Origin: Aphrocallistes beatrix
Lineage: Eukaryota > Porifera > Hexactinellida > Sceptrulophora > Aphrocallistidae
Direction of reading: 5' to 3'
Assembly: GCA_963281255.1 (NCBI GenBank)
Contig: OY725498.1
Coordinates: 930,001-994,000, forward strand
Length of the DNA stretch: 64,000 bases
Both the position numbers and the translations under genes were made by a program. The first letter of the stretch is position 1; each line of letters opens with the position of its first letter. The notes beneath the pieces are model-generated. The model was not told the DNA's origin. It saw nothing but the letters and a program-made list of their open reading frames with translations, and ran no database searches. This document shows positions 52,789-62,389 of this stretch, piece by piece.

Positions 52789-52960
52789 AAAAACCCATGT
52801 CAACCCTTTGGAAGTTAGTCTCCAGCCAATTTTTTTAATTTGTTTACTTTATGTATCTATTGTAAACAAAAGAAAATAATTCACTTACTCGAAAATATGA
52901 TATTCCAAATCTACACCCCCGAAGACCCCTAGTCTCTAGCATATTTTTCAAAATTCGTCA
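52789..52960. repeat. Dispersed repeat, copy B
   Basis: Matches the CEP83 intron sequence at 42810-42946, including TTTGTTTACTTTATGTATCT, TACACCCCC and AGTCTCTAGCATATTTT. The word AAAACCCATGTCAACC (copy A 42902-42918) stands at its left here (52789-52804) but near the right in copy A. The parts are therefore rearranged or form part of a longer tandem unit. Confidence 0.75.
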
Positions 52961-53369
52961 ATGGTGTGAAATATGTATTTAAATGTGTGAAAATATGCAC
53001 ATAATCTTTTTTATTGCTATACACTATAATACATTTAAGAAGATATCAAACATAAGTCGTGGCTTTGAAGTATTAATTAATAACAATGACAATCTATTGT
53101 AGTGTCGTACAATGTTTTCTATTGTGATAGTGGAGTCATTTATTTAGTATAGAAAAGGTGTGAAAAATTGTTTTCTATTTTATTTGCAGAGGTGTGAAAA
53201 TTTCGCTTAGATCTTAGAACGTAATCGTAGTCATATCATTTGACACCTGCATGCCAATTTTCTTACTTCTACGACTTACCAATTTTTCAATCAATTCGGA
53301 CAAACACACACAAAAAATCCTAGCTTTTTAATATATAAGATTTACTGATAAATTCATTAGAAAATGCAT
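52961..53369. other. Intergenic, 3' flank of NAAA3
   Basis: About 400 bp of AT-rich DNA without a recognised gene. It lies downstream of both NAAA2 (+) and NAAA3 (-), which converge here. Confidence 0.4.
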
Positions 53370-54452
53370 TCACTCTTCACAACTGTTTTCATTTTCACGA
53401 ATCTCTACTCTGAACACATCTGACTCCTTCGCAGAGAATATCGCAGTGAATGTAGTTGAGTTGTTGCACACGGGAGATAGAGAGAGGACCTGGTACAGAC
53501 CTTTTGCTGTCATTTTGTTTCGACCAATGTCTTCTAGATTTTTCACTGCTGCCGCTCTCCGTCCGTCTGTAGGTCTCCACCAATCATAATTTGTCTCTAC
53601 CACATACCAATCTCCCTTTTTAGTATCTATAAAGCGTACAGCGATTTCTGCCTCTCTCCCCCTTGTCACAACAGCTCCCTCACCTGGGTTCACGCCGCCT
53701 ATGATCACATAGCAGGGGGCTATCAGTGGGACAGTTTGTAGTTCCTCGAGAGCTTCTGAGTACCCGATCCTCGAATCTTCTAGCAATCTCCTCATTTCCA
53801 TTCCGATGAACCTTGCATCCCTGTTCAATGCCATTTCTAGGATGTTCTCGAGCAACCCAATCCTTTCAAAAGTATCTCTATCGTTCCCGCTAATACTGAG
53901 CATACCATGCTTGACTCCAGTGAAGACTCCAACATACCCTGCAAACGTAACTGCGGTGTACTGCAGGCTACCGTTACGCATCATTTCCACAGTTATTACT
54001 GTCTCTTTCATCGCGTTTGTGAGATATGGGAAGTCTAGGTTCCTGCCATGAAAGACTGCTCCATTCCCATCTTCCACCACAATACTCGTGCAGAATGAGC
54101 TCAGCTCGTGCAGGATGTTGTACGCTACCAGCTCTCCCAGCGATATATTGCCCTCCCTCGCTATTCCTTTGATTTCTCTTGCTATTTCTGCCGGAAGAAG
54201 GTCATCTAAGTTCTCAAGCAGAGCCGATACGAACTCAATTGATTCATTTTTTATCCTCAAAAACTCCATTACATCGAATACAGTTCGTTTAATCTTTTGT
54301 CCGTAATCCTTCGTCACCTGTTTCCATCTTTCTTCGGGAGGAGTATCGAGATCTATTTCATACTGCGCTGTGTTGATGGAGTTCTGAAGACAGCTTAGTT
54401 CCCTGCTGAAACAAATGAAAGAAATTATGTAAATCAGAATATCTGAGTTCAT
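53370..54452 (-). CDS. NAAA: NAAA-like amidase, copy 3 (diverged, opposite strand)
   Basis: An intronless frame of 360 aa. A hydrophobic signal segment (about 4-20) precedes YEIDLDTPPEERWKQV. Nucleophile C121 lies in SSFCTSIVVEDGNG, then FHGRNLDFPY, VTFAGYVGVFTG, GGVNPGEGAVVTRGRE and ETNYDWWRP...GRRAAAVK, so it should be catalytically competent. It is much further from copies 1 and 2 than they are from each other, and does not share their homogenised 3' half. Its start lies 255 bp from PIN1 on the opposite strand, a likely shared promoter region. The converging order NAAA1-NAAA2 against NAAA3 suggests an old inverted duplication or an inversion. Confidence 0.9.
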   Translation of the reverse strand: MNSDILIYIISFICFSRELSCLQNSINTAQYEIDLDTPPEERWKQVTKDYGQKIKRTVFDVMEFLRIKNESIEFVSALLENLDDLLPAEIAREIKGIAREGNISLGELVAYNILHELSSFCTSIVVEDGNGAVFHGRNLDFPYLTNAMKETVITVEMMRNGSLQYTAVTFAGYVGVFTGVKHGMLSISGNDRDTFERIGLLENILEMALNRDARFIGMEMRRLLEDSRIGYSEALEELQTVPLIAPCYVIIGGVNPGEGAVVTRGREAEIAVRFIDTKKGDWYVVETNYDWWRPTDGRRAAAVKNLEDIGRNKMTAKGLYQVLSLSPVCNNSTTFTAIFSAKESDVFRVEIRENENSCEE

Positions 54453-54707
54453 CTTTATGAATGTATAAACAATTCTAACTATTATATAGTATACTATTCC
54501 ATATCATTCTAAAATTAGTCTCTCAATACAAACTTGTTTAAATAAAGGTATAAAAATAATAATCCTTAATTAGAAAGTTGTCTAGACTGCCACACAATCT
54601 TCATAATTGCTTACTCTATAGAGGAGACTATTAACTTCATTCGAGTGTCTCTGAACTAAAAATAGAATAATGTGATTAAAATAATGAATTACATTTGTAT
54701 TAGAGTA

Positions 54708-55163
54708 ATGGCGAGTCACGAATCTGAGAACTTGCCTCCTGGTTGGGTAGTTAAGACATCACGTAGTTCCAACAAGCCCTACTACTTCAATACCGCCACA
54801 AAGGAGAGCAGGTGGACCGCTCCCGGGAACGAGAAGATCCGAGCATCACACATCCTGGTAAAACACAATAAATCACGGCGTCCCAGCTCTTGGAAGCAAG
54901 ACCACATTACCCGAAGCAAGGACACGGCTATCCAGATGATTAAGGAGTTCCGTGAGAGGATTGTGAAAGGGGAAGAATTCGAAACGATCGCTCGTCTTGA
55001 GAGCGATTGCAGTAGTGCCAAGAACGGCGGAGACCTGGGAGAGTTTGGGCGCGGACAGATGCAGAAGGCGTTTGAAGAAGCTGCTTACTCGCTGGATGTC
55101 GGGGAGATGAGCGGCCCGGTTGACTCTGACTCCGGAATTCACATCATCCTTAGAACTGCCTAG
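54708..55163 (+). CDS. PIN1: PIN1 phospho-specific peptidyl-prolyl isomerase
   Basis: An intronless frame of 151 aa (human 163). PIN1 isomerises pSer/pThr-Pro bonds in signalling and cell-cycle proteins. The WW domain spans about 8-39 (LPPGW with W12, YYFN and W36). The parvulin domain follows (about 45-151): RASHILVKH, the phosphate-binding basic loop R57-R58, active-site C101 in [13 protein letters not shown], and the end [10 protein letters not shown]. All catalytic residues of human PIN1 have counterparts. ATG 54708 is chosen because the family starts a few residues before the WW domain; an in-frame ATG at 54684 is possible. It is divergent from NAAA3. Confidence 0.95.
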   Translation: MASHESENLPPGWVVKTSRSSNKPYYFNTATKESRWTAPGNEKIRASHILVKHNKSRRPSSWKQDHITRSKDTAIQMIKEFRERIVKGEEFETIARLESDCSSAKNGGDLGEFGRGQMQKAFEEAAYSLDVGEMSGPVDSDSGIHIILRTA

Positions 55164-55470
55164 CTCTTTGCAGACACAGCTGTGCGCCATGCAAACAGAT
55201 AATTTGTGTTTGTATTTGTGTGTAAATTGTATTTCATAAAATAATATCTAGCAACACGTTTGTGCATGGTGATATACGGTATACATATTTATAGTAGTAG
55301 ATTCACACACACTAAAATTTTTATAATCACAATTGGATTTTACGATAAACAAATGAAGCATCAGTTTCTCAGTTTCTCGTAATTTTAATATTATTTTTTA
55401 CAATGTAATTTCAATTTCAATTAGTTCTGGGAGTTCTTTAGTTTTTGTGCATCGTTTGATTCCTATAGAA

Positions 55471-55728
55471 CAGGGGTTCTTAAACTAGGGGGCGTAATAC
55501 CGGATAAAATGTGAAGTGATCAATAATAGAATTGTATCAACTTTAGCTAAATTAAGTTTTCTTCAAAGCATGTGGTTAGATATTCTTAATTATACTATAA
55601 ATAGGTGTGTTCTCCAAGTTTGGTAGTCTGAAAAAGTGTAGGTGTAGCCGCGTAGGGGGCGTGATAATTCACAGATTGGCCAAGGGGAGGGGGGGGGGGC
55701 ATGGAGTCAAAAAGTTTAAGAACCCCTG
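55471..55728. mobile_element. hAT-type MITE, 258 bp
   Basis: The ends CAGGGGTTCTTAAACT and AGTTTAAGAACCCCTG are perfect inverted copies, and a perfect 8-bp duplication CTATAGAA lies at 55463-55470 and 55729-55736. A G-tract (55685-55699) sits near the right end. A 62-codon minus-strand frame over it is an accident of the element. Confidence 0.93.
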
Positions 55729-55774
55729 CTATAGAATAATAAGTATCATATGGAATATTGTTAGATCGATCTAA

Positions 55775-56235
55775 TACAAACACAGATTGCGAGAATAAGG
55801 TGGATGAAGCAGCAGTCTAATGTTATTTTCTGCAAAAATCCAAGGTTTGCGCTGATGTATGGGCACTAGCGTTGTCATGGAGTTATTGTAGAGAACGGAC
55901 CGTAACCTTTGAATGACATTTACACATGTTTCTATGACCTGCGGAGCACAAACCGATGCATTCCATTCAGATTGACAGTTTTCCTTTCACAAGTGGAATA
56001 GTATGTGTATGTCCAACAATTCCGAAGAAACTTGCGACTATTGTTTGCCAACACTGCAATGTCAAATGAATTCTTGGGTGGTGATTAATCTGCAGAGATC
56101 CAAACTGAGGAGATTGTGTCTTTGTTTCTGGATCATATTGACTTATCTATGTATCACTAAGACACCAGTGACGATATTTTGAACAGTTTTTGAATGTCCT
56201 TCGTTAAACTTTTAGAACATAAATTTACACAATTT
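55775..56235 (-). pseudogene. Decayed mariner-type transposase fragment
   Basis: Reading the minus strand from about 56235 to 55775 gives, in different frames, a FNEG-type lead, NIVTG, YDPETKTQSPQ, an ASFFGIVGHTHTIPL piece, LHDNASAHTS (55843-55881) and HPPYSRNL (55775-55806). These occur in the order of mariner transposases of the HDNA.PHT / PPYSPDLAP type. Stops and frame changes interrupt it throughout, and no terminal repeats were found. It is a different mariner lineage from the 38139 element and much older. Confidence 0.75.
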
Positions 56236-57081
56236 GATCCTTGTCTCTTTCTGATCTTGAATCAATTGATGTGTGGGAGTGTTATTAATATGGTGTACTG
56301 TGTAGTGTAGAAGGCCCATTTGACCTAGATGCCAACCCATACGTTCTGTTATAATGTAGGCTATTGTTATCTAAATAAAATATTCTGTAAACAAACGTCC
56401 TTGTTATCTATTAAAAAGCTTCGTTCGCTTGCGCTGTACCGTATGGACACTTTTCAGCGATTTTCTCTTGCTCCTTTCGTGCTTTTTCTGAGCTTTATTC
56501 ATGTTTTTTTCCTATTTATTCGGTTGATTTTCTTTATTTCTTTCATAATATGAATGTGGAATTAATCATTTGATTCAAATCATCCTCAAGGAGAGGAATG
56601 GATATTATTTGTTCAAGTTGAAATACTGTTTTAAAAATATTGAGTTAAGAAAATGGTATATCTAAATAAAACAGTTGTTCTTTAGTTATAACATTTTCTT
56701 TAATCAAATATTTAAAGAACCCACCAGTATTAGGGTACATAGTATGCCACATTGTTTGGTATATTATTATTTATTCCTTATTGTGTCATCCTCTCATTAT
56801 CTAACTGGAGTAAGCATGACGAAACTCCATATATGGACAAGATGCTCCAAAATGATAAGATTGAGGAACACAATACTATTTGAAACATTAACACAATACT
56901 ATATGAAACATTACAAATGTATTGCTTACTACAGTCAGTCAAGGGTACTTATTATTACACCAATTTCATCGATTCCCACAAAGATACTCAGCTTTGAAGC
57001 ATATAAATATGACAGTTCATGACAAGTATCTCTGACAATATTTATTTTTCTGGCTCTGTCACATTATAATTATCCCTTGAT

Positions 57082-57129
57082 GAGTAAATTTTTGCATGAG
57101 GTTCTCACTCCTCATGCAAATACTTACTC
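57082..57129. other. Hairpin, 20-bp arms and 8-nt loop
   Basis: GAGTAAATTTTTGCATGAGG pairs with CCTCATGCAAATACTTACTC with two mismatches around the loop TTCTCACT. It lies about 130 bp upstream of a gene start. Its dimensions match the 37846-37895 hairpin, though the sequences differ. Confidence 0.65.
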
Positions 57130-57259
57130 TAAGCAGAGAAATACAATGTTGGTTTTAGTAGTTTGAACCTGCCTTACGGATCATTTATGGTGTGGCACCC
57201 CAGTAACATTTTGTATTTGTTTGTATTATGTCTGATGTGAACCTCTTCAGTGTGTGTGA

Positions 57260-60200
57260 ATGAGTACTAGGGTAATAAACGAGATGAAAAGCGTGCAGCC
57301 TCGTCCTTTCGACGAGTACTCCTGTTCCGACACTCCCCCCGAGTTGGAATTGGCAGAAGATGGTTGGTCCATCAAAAGTTATGTGAAACGTAGACCCCCG
57401 ACGAGGTTTTCTCCCGCCAAACCAGGCCGGAGCTCCTTACGCACCGCTCCTGAATTCTTCGTTTGGGACAACTCTTTAAAACTTCAGGACAATTCACGCT
57501 ACTCAACTTTGCCTACAAAGCCCGGTCCCAACTTCTCAAACGTTATTTCAACCTTAGATTATTACCAAGACGTCAGTCCAGGCTCAAGCCAGAACAATAA
57601 ATTCTTTGCAACTTTCCCTCCCAAAAAAACACAGCGACCACAACCAATCTCCAAATCAATGGTGAGTTGATACCTTGAATGTTATCCGTATCCAATTTAG
57701 TCTTTTGCTCACTGTGAATAGTTTGCCATTGGATCATATTCCATTACTAAACACCATACTATACTCTTGCCTGTATGCCTAACTAGTTCTACCACGGCAC
57801 ACTCAAGTATAATATCTTACCTACTCCATCTATCTAATATTAGCTTCTAGCGATTGAGTAATTCCATTTCGATACCATGTCTGCTCAACCTCCAATTGAC
57901 CGTCTCCTCAAGCACATCGATGTTCTACCTCCAATATTCCGTGCCTTGTACATTTCAGATATAGACGCACTAACAAAGGAGCTCGCAACTGGTAAATGCG
58001 ATCCGAACGAGATTTACTACAAACACGTTCCCTTGCATTCTGCCATTCATAAAAAGAGCATTCCTATCATCGACCTTCTCTTGCAGAACAATGCCTGTCC
58101 GTTTATCCACCCGACCAACCATCTTAGCCCCTTCCAGCTGGCTACCTACCTTGAGATTAAGGAGCAGAGCGATTTGCATATTGCCATGTGGGACAAGCTC
58201 ACGCGAACCATTTGGGAACCTCAAATTTATAACATTCCCATCGTCTCGTTAGAAGGACCCCTTGGCCCGAAGTCTTATACCGTCCCGGACAAGGATCAGA
58301 CGAGTTTTAGAAACCATTTCCTGAATTCTTGTAACCTCACCTCTCCTGAACTGTCTTCACATCTCTTGTTTATCACTTTGCTGGAGAAGAACGACGTGCC
58401 TCATATCCAGAAATCCCTAGCCGCGCACGTCAAAATGGGAATCAACATACCGGCCTACGACTTCAACCACTGCATCAACAAACCGCGAAACTATTCCCCC
58501 AACTTCTTATATGAGAAGCACATTCCTTATTGCGATCTCGGTATCCAAGACGAACCTCTAGCGGGTAAGATCGACAGTTTGGTAGAGCCCTGCACCATCT
58601 ACAACATTCAGCATCCTGATGACGAAATGCAGAAGATTTACAGGATGGTCATAGTCGACTATGTTCTAGGGTTCCCGCATATGTTCATTGATGAAACCTA
58701 CTCAAAGATATTCTCCTCCCTTCTGACGGGATTCAAGACTTCAATTGCCCCCAAATTGAATAGCGACTACTCCGCAGTTGGTCTAGGCGGGATACTCTGC
58801 CACCTGTGGAAGGAAGCCTGCCTCGGCCACCTGTTCATGCGAGTCATCACACTGACCACGCTACCACTCAACTGTGATGTCTTCATCAATGAGGAAATAC
58901 CAAATATCCGGAAATGCTACGAAGAAATGTTTGAATTCTTCAAGGATAATCTGATCGCTATGGACTTGATTCTCCGCCAGTTCTTATTTTCCTACGAGTC
59001 CTTTGAGAAATCCCTCTACGAGAACTGCCCAGTCAGCACTGAGAAGAAACGACTCTTCAAATTTCAGCAATCTGTGTTCGGCCCGATCCGAGCTGCAGGA
59101 GTGGTGTTTCTGTACAAGTTCAATCAGATGGTGAGCCTCACTCAGACGGCAGACAAGCACGCACACTTGCAATCACTGCAAGACGCGCTCTACAAGATGC
59201 GGAACATCGCTAACCGGTTCTCTCTCCTCACAGAAGTTATTACACATAACCCTGATATGGTTGCGAAGGTGGATAAGCGAGATTTGTTCTTCTTCCTCAG
59301 CTCAGAGCTGAATCAGAAGCTGTTCTGTTACAAGGGGAAGCGAGGTCTTATCTACACAGACCCAGAAACGCCGCTTTTCATCGCAGCGAAGAAGAAAGAC
59401 ATCCCTACTTGTACAGAGCTCCTGTTAGCTGGTGCATACCCTTTCACTGTCGACTATGAGGGGAAAATGTTCTTTAACTTTTTGGACGGCACCACACAGG
59501 AAGTGAAGGATTTTCTGGAGACCTGTCCTGCCATTCAAAAGCCATTTCCTCTTAAAACTCTCTGTGCACAGCTCTACCTAAAGGACAAAGGGCTAGACGG
59601 GCTGAGATATCTTCGCTCACAGCGACCGCTCTACGAGTTCGTCATGCTGCATGTTAGAAGTTTTAGCGACGAGGATGAGTATCGGGAATTCACTATGATT
59701 ACATAACTCTTTACTGCATGCTGCGTAGAGTGAAGTTTGACCTTACATGTAAAGAGAATTGGCATTCTTTAGACGTGATTATTTACCTTCGATACCTGCA
59801 TTTTCTGTACTGTATATGTTCTTAGGTGTGTTGATACACTCTGTCACATTCTTTTCAGTTCGAGTATTTTAGAAACTACTTGGTTATCAACTTACTAACA
59901 TTATACGTACTATCTTATTTATTATTAAAACGGACCAAAGCCTACAGACCTGACTTTATTAGAGCAATTTAACTGGATTAACTGGTATAATTATATTTAA
60001 GGTGGTTAGAACGAATAAGACAATTTCGATTATTTCGATAATCCATTATTATTGGTTTGCTCCCATTCCTTTCTCCACTGAGAATGATTATCTCATAGAA
60101 TGAAATGCTGAGTTATTTGAGATCATTTATCAACAAAATTTAAATAATTTCCTGTTAAGATATTCCACCGTGTTCACTTCGTCAGTTTGTATTTGTTAGG

Positions 60201-60487
60201 TTTTAGAAGAGTTCCCTGGACTTCCAGACATTCCACTCTCATCATCTTCTCCACCTCGCCACTTCACCACCACATCCAGACACACACCCTCTCCGAGCCC
60301 CCCTCCCCCTACCCGAGTAATCCCAAGCCGCACCTACACCCCTGTCTACGCGAGTGTGGGCGTCATTAAACCGCTCTACCCCATGGCAGTGAGAGCCAAC
60401 ACCTCTTGGGTTAAAAGGTACCAACTCAAGCTTAGAACTTCCAGTCATTTAAACCAAGCCAGAATCGAAAGTCTCCTTGATCAATGA
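57260..60487 (+). CDS. Orphan proline-rich protein, two exons around a nested gene
   Basis: Exon 1 is 57260-57661 (134 codons, donor ATG|GTGAGT). Exon 2 is 60200-60487 (acceptor TTGTTAG, phase 0, 95 codons and stop), giving 229 aa. The protein is rich in Pro, Ser and Arg and probably disordered: SVQPRPFDEYSCSDTPPELEL, FPPKKTQRPQP, then SPSPPPPTRVIPSRTYTPVYA, ending with a short helical stretch (HLNQARIESLLDQ). No family is recognised. The splice is inferred from good signals, matching phase and similar composition in both exons; an mRNA would settle it. The 2.5-kb intron contains the ankyrin gene 57877-59706 on the same strand. Confidence 0.65.
57877..59706 (+). CDS. Divergent ankyrin-repeat protein, Fem-1/ASB-like, nested in an intron
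   Basis: An intronless frame of 609 aa. The N-terminus has one or two ankyrin-type repeats (about 25-95: VPLHSAIHKKSIPIIDLLLQNNACPF; FQLATYLE). The centre is long and helical (about 230-460). The C-terminus has another ankyrin-type pair (about 500-545: ETPLFIAAKKKDIPTCTELLLAGAYPF...DYEGK) followed by FPLKTLCAQLYLKDKG and LYEFVMLH. That tail resembles the SOCS/VHL-type box after the C-terminal ankyrins of Fem-1 and ASB proteins, which recruit CUL2 or CUL5. Ankyrin, helical core, ankyrin, then box is the Fem-1 plan, but identity is low and substrate-pocket residues cannot be assigned. A substrate-receptor role is inference. Confidence 0.6.
   Translation: MSAQPPIDRLLKHIDVLPPIFRALYISDIDALTKELATGKCDPNEIYYKHVPLHSAIHKKSIPIIDLLLQNNACPFIHPTNHLSPFQLATYLEIKEQSDLHIAMWDKLTRTIWEPQIYNIPIVSLEGPLGPKSYTVPDKDQTSFRNHFLNSCNLTSPELSSHLLFITLLEKNDVPHIQKSLAAHVKMGINIPAYDFNHCINKPRNYSPNFLYEKHIPYCDLGIQDEPLAGKIDSLVEPCTIYNIQHPDDEMQKIYRMVIVDYVLGFPHMFIDETYSKIFSSLLTGFKTSIAPKLNSDYSAVGLGGILCHLWKEACLGHLFMRVITLTTLPLNCDVFINEEIPNIRKCYEEMFEFFKDNLIAMDLILRQFLFSYESFEKSLYENCPVSTEKKRLFKFQQSVFGPIRAAGVVFLYKFNQMVSLTQTADKHAHLQSLQDALYKMRNIANRFSLLTEVITHNPDMVAKVDKRDLFFFLSSELNQKLFCYKGKRGLIYTDPETPLFIAAKKKDIPTCTELLLAGAYPFTVDYEGKMFFNFLDGTTQEVKDFLETCPAIQKPFPLKTLCAQLYLKDKGLDGLRYLRSQRPLYEFVMLHVRSFSDEDEYREFTMIT
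59707..60199. other. Right end of the host intron after the ankyrin gene
   Basis: About 490 bp of AT-rich DNA up to the acceptor at 60198-60199. It must include the 3' end signals of the nested gene; AT-rich words such as TTATTATTAAAA near 59917 are candidates. No other gene. Confidence 0.4.
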
Positions 60488-60822
60488 TTGTCTCTTATAA
60501 ACTCGAACTACACATCTCTACGCCTTAACCTGTATCGCTTATTTATTTAAGGAAATATTTATAATTCTGGGATGTGATGCATATCAGTATTTCGAAGTGC
60601 AATATTTCTTCCATTTGTTATCACGGATAATCCTTAATAGGGAATTCTCATTATCCATATTGTTATCTGTAACAAAGAGAATATCGATATTTCAATAGGA
60701 CAATTGAAAGGAATTAATTAATACTATTTTAAAGCGAACAGTCACCATTAGTCACGCTCACTAAGTATATAATACGTATGTATATAGTGAATCTGGATAG
60801 GTAGCATTAGGATCTTAAGCTG
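60488..60822. other. Intergenic, upstream of CDK5
   Basis: 335 bp between two plus-strand genes, presumably the CDK5 promoter. No motif is assigned. Confidence 0.4.
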
Positions 60823-61713
60823 ATGAGTCGCTATGAGAAACTGGAGAAGATAGGAGAAGGGACTTATGGGACTGTGTATAAAGCTCGCGACAACTCTACC
60901 TCGTCTGTTGTCGCCCTGAAACGAGTACGACTCGACCTCGACGATGAAGGCGTCCCGAGCTCGGCGATTCGGGAGATTTGTCTCTTGAAAGAACTCAAGC
61001 ACCCTAACATTGTCCTTATCAAAGATGTGATCGTAACTGACGGCAAACTGACCATGGTATTTGAATACTGTGACCAGGATCTGAAGAAATTCTTTGACAG
61101 TCACAAGGGTTACATGGACCCACTCATTGTGAAGTCATTCATGCATCAGCTATTATGTGGACTGCACTACTGCCACGCGAAGCACATCATCCATCGTGAT
61201 CTCAAACCACAGAACCTACTCATAACAAAAAAGGGAGAACTCAAGTTGGCTGACTTCGGTCTGGCCAGGACATTTGGAATTCCCGTGAAACAGTTCTCTG
61301 AGGAGGTGGTTACCCTCTGGTACAGACCCCCTGACGTCCTCATGGGCACTAAGATCTATACCACTGCCATTGACATGTGGTCTGCTGGCTGTATCTTCTC
61401 TGAGATGGCACAGAGCGGGCGGCCACTGTTTCCTGGTAACGACGTACAAGAACAGCTGAAGAGAGTCTACAAAGTCGTCGGAACTTCGACAGAGATCGAC
61501 TGGCCGGACATAAAGAAGTGTCCCGACTACCTAGAATTCCCCATCTACCCTGTAGCCAACCTCAGAGCACACGTCACTCAACTTGACGACCTGGGGATCG
61601 ACCTTCTCAAAAGACATTTAGTCTGCAACCCCTCCGGCCGTATTTCAGCTGAAGATGCTCTCAAGCACGCCTACTTCTCTTCACCACAAGATGCAGCCGC
61701 TAGGAAAACTTAA
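60823..61713 (+). CDS. CDK5: CDK5 cyclin-dependent kinase
   Basis: An intronless frame of 296 aa (human 292). CDK5 is activated by p35/p39 and phosphorylates cytoskeletal, synaptic and adhesion proteins. Visible residues are the glycine loop GEGTYG (11-16) with Y15, ATP-binding K33, E51 of the cyclin-binding helix, HRDLKPQN with D126, DFG at D144 and T-loop S159 (not the Thr of CDK1/2). [21 protein letters not shown] in that region, and [11 protein letters not shown], match CDK5 and not CDK1/2/3. The signature helix reads PSSAIRE (45-51), where human CDK5 has PSSALRE. The Ser at 159 and IPV motif support independence from CAK phosphorylation. The human gene has many introns and this one has none. 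Confidence 0.95.
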   Translation: MSRYEKLEKIGEGTYGTVYKARDNSTSSVVALKRVRLDLDDEGVPSSAIREICLLKELKHPNIVLIKDVIVTDGKLTMVFEYCDQDLKKFFDSHKGYMDPLIVKSFMHQLLCGLHYCHAKHIIHRDLKPQNLLITKKGELKLADFGLARTFGIPVKQFSEEVVTLWYRPPDVLMGTKIYTTAIDMWSAGCIFSEMAQSGRPLFPGNDVQEQLKRVYKVVGTSTEIDWPDIKKCPDYLEFPIYPVANLRAHVTQLDDLGIDLLKRHLVCNPSGRISAEDALKHAYFSSPQDAAARKT

Positions 61714-62389
61714 TGGCCCTTGATTATGTATTGTGTACTTATGCATGTGTCCCTGTACTTATGTATGTATATATTGATCGAGGTTTACCTCTTGCATGAG
61801 ACTGTAGTAATTCCACCTTGATCTAATTTGGATATGGAGCAATTTGTAAGGAGTGATGACTATTGAATATACACATACGTATTTACTGGTTATTTATAAA
61901 TTGGAATTCACTCAGGATTCCCATTCACTGAATATTCTATAACGGTGAATATCCATCATTAGAACATCTCGCTGTCGGAAGTTTGTCTTATGGCATGACG
62001 GTATACTAGTCCATCTGCATGATCAGCAAATCGAATGTTCCGATTCTGACTAGATTCCTATTTAAGAATCACTGATAGCGTGAAGAATGGAATATTGAAA
62101 ATGAGCGATTGCCAACGAGAATTGATGGGGACCTAGTAGGCTATGATTTTGTGTATTCATTCTGGGAGAAATATTAATACATAATACAAGTGGCAATATA
62201 TTATACAAAATAATTCCGTCTCCCAACTTTACCAGAATACGACCTGATGTATTAGTTATAATAAATACACTCAACAATAAAGTAAATCTCAAATAATTTC
62301 TGAAATTCAGAAAGAAAAAACACGCATTCAGGATTTGTATAGAATCCGGATATTCAGATAAAAGTTACACTAAACTCGACCTATGAGCA
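61714..62389. other. Intergenic CDK5 to orphan surface protein
   Basis: 676 bp holding the 3' ends of two converging genes. No gene or repeat recognised. Confidence 0.4.

Larger units (their letters stand above)
55164..57259. other. Long intergenic region PIN1 to the proline-rich gene
   Basis: It contains the hAT MITE, the mariner relic and a 48-nt hairpin (57082-57129). Open frames at 56329-56553 and 56675-57022 are AT-driven and show no protein-like conservation. Otherwise nothing is recognised. Confidence 0.5.

Noticed and set aside
52549..52818. Open frames of 75-84 codons on both strands (Cys-Tyr-Ser and Ala-Thr-His-Val repeats)
   Set aside because: Produced by the palindromic 12-mer array, which lacks stops in several frames.
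55595..55783. Minus-strand 62-codon frame
   Set aside because: Lies in a hAT MITE and its flank; arises from the inverted ends.
56329..57022. Frames of 74 and 115 codons
   Set aside because: AT-driven composition, no family, no splice pattern linking them to a gene.
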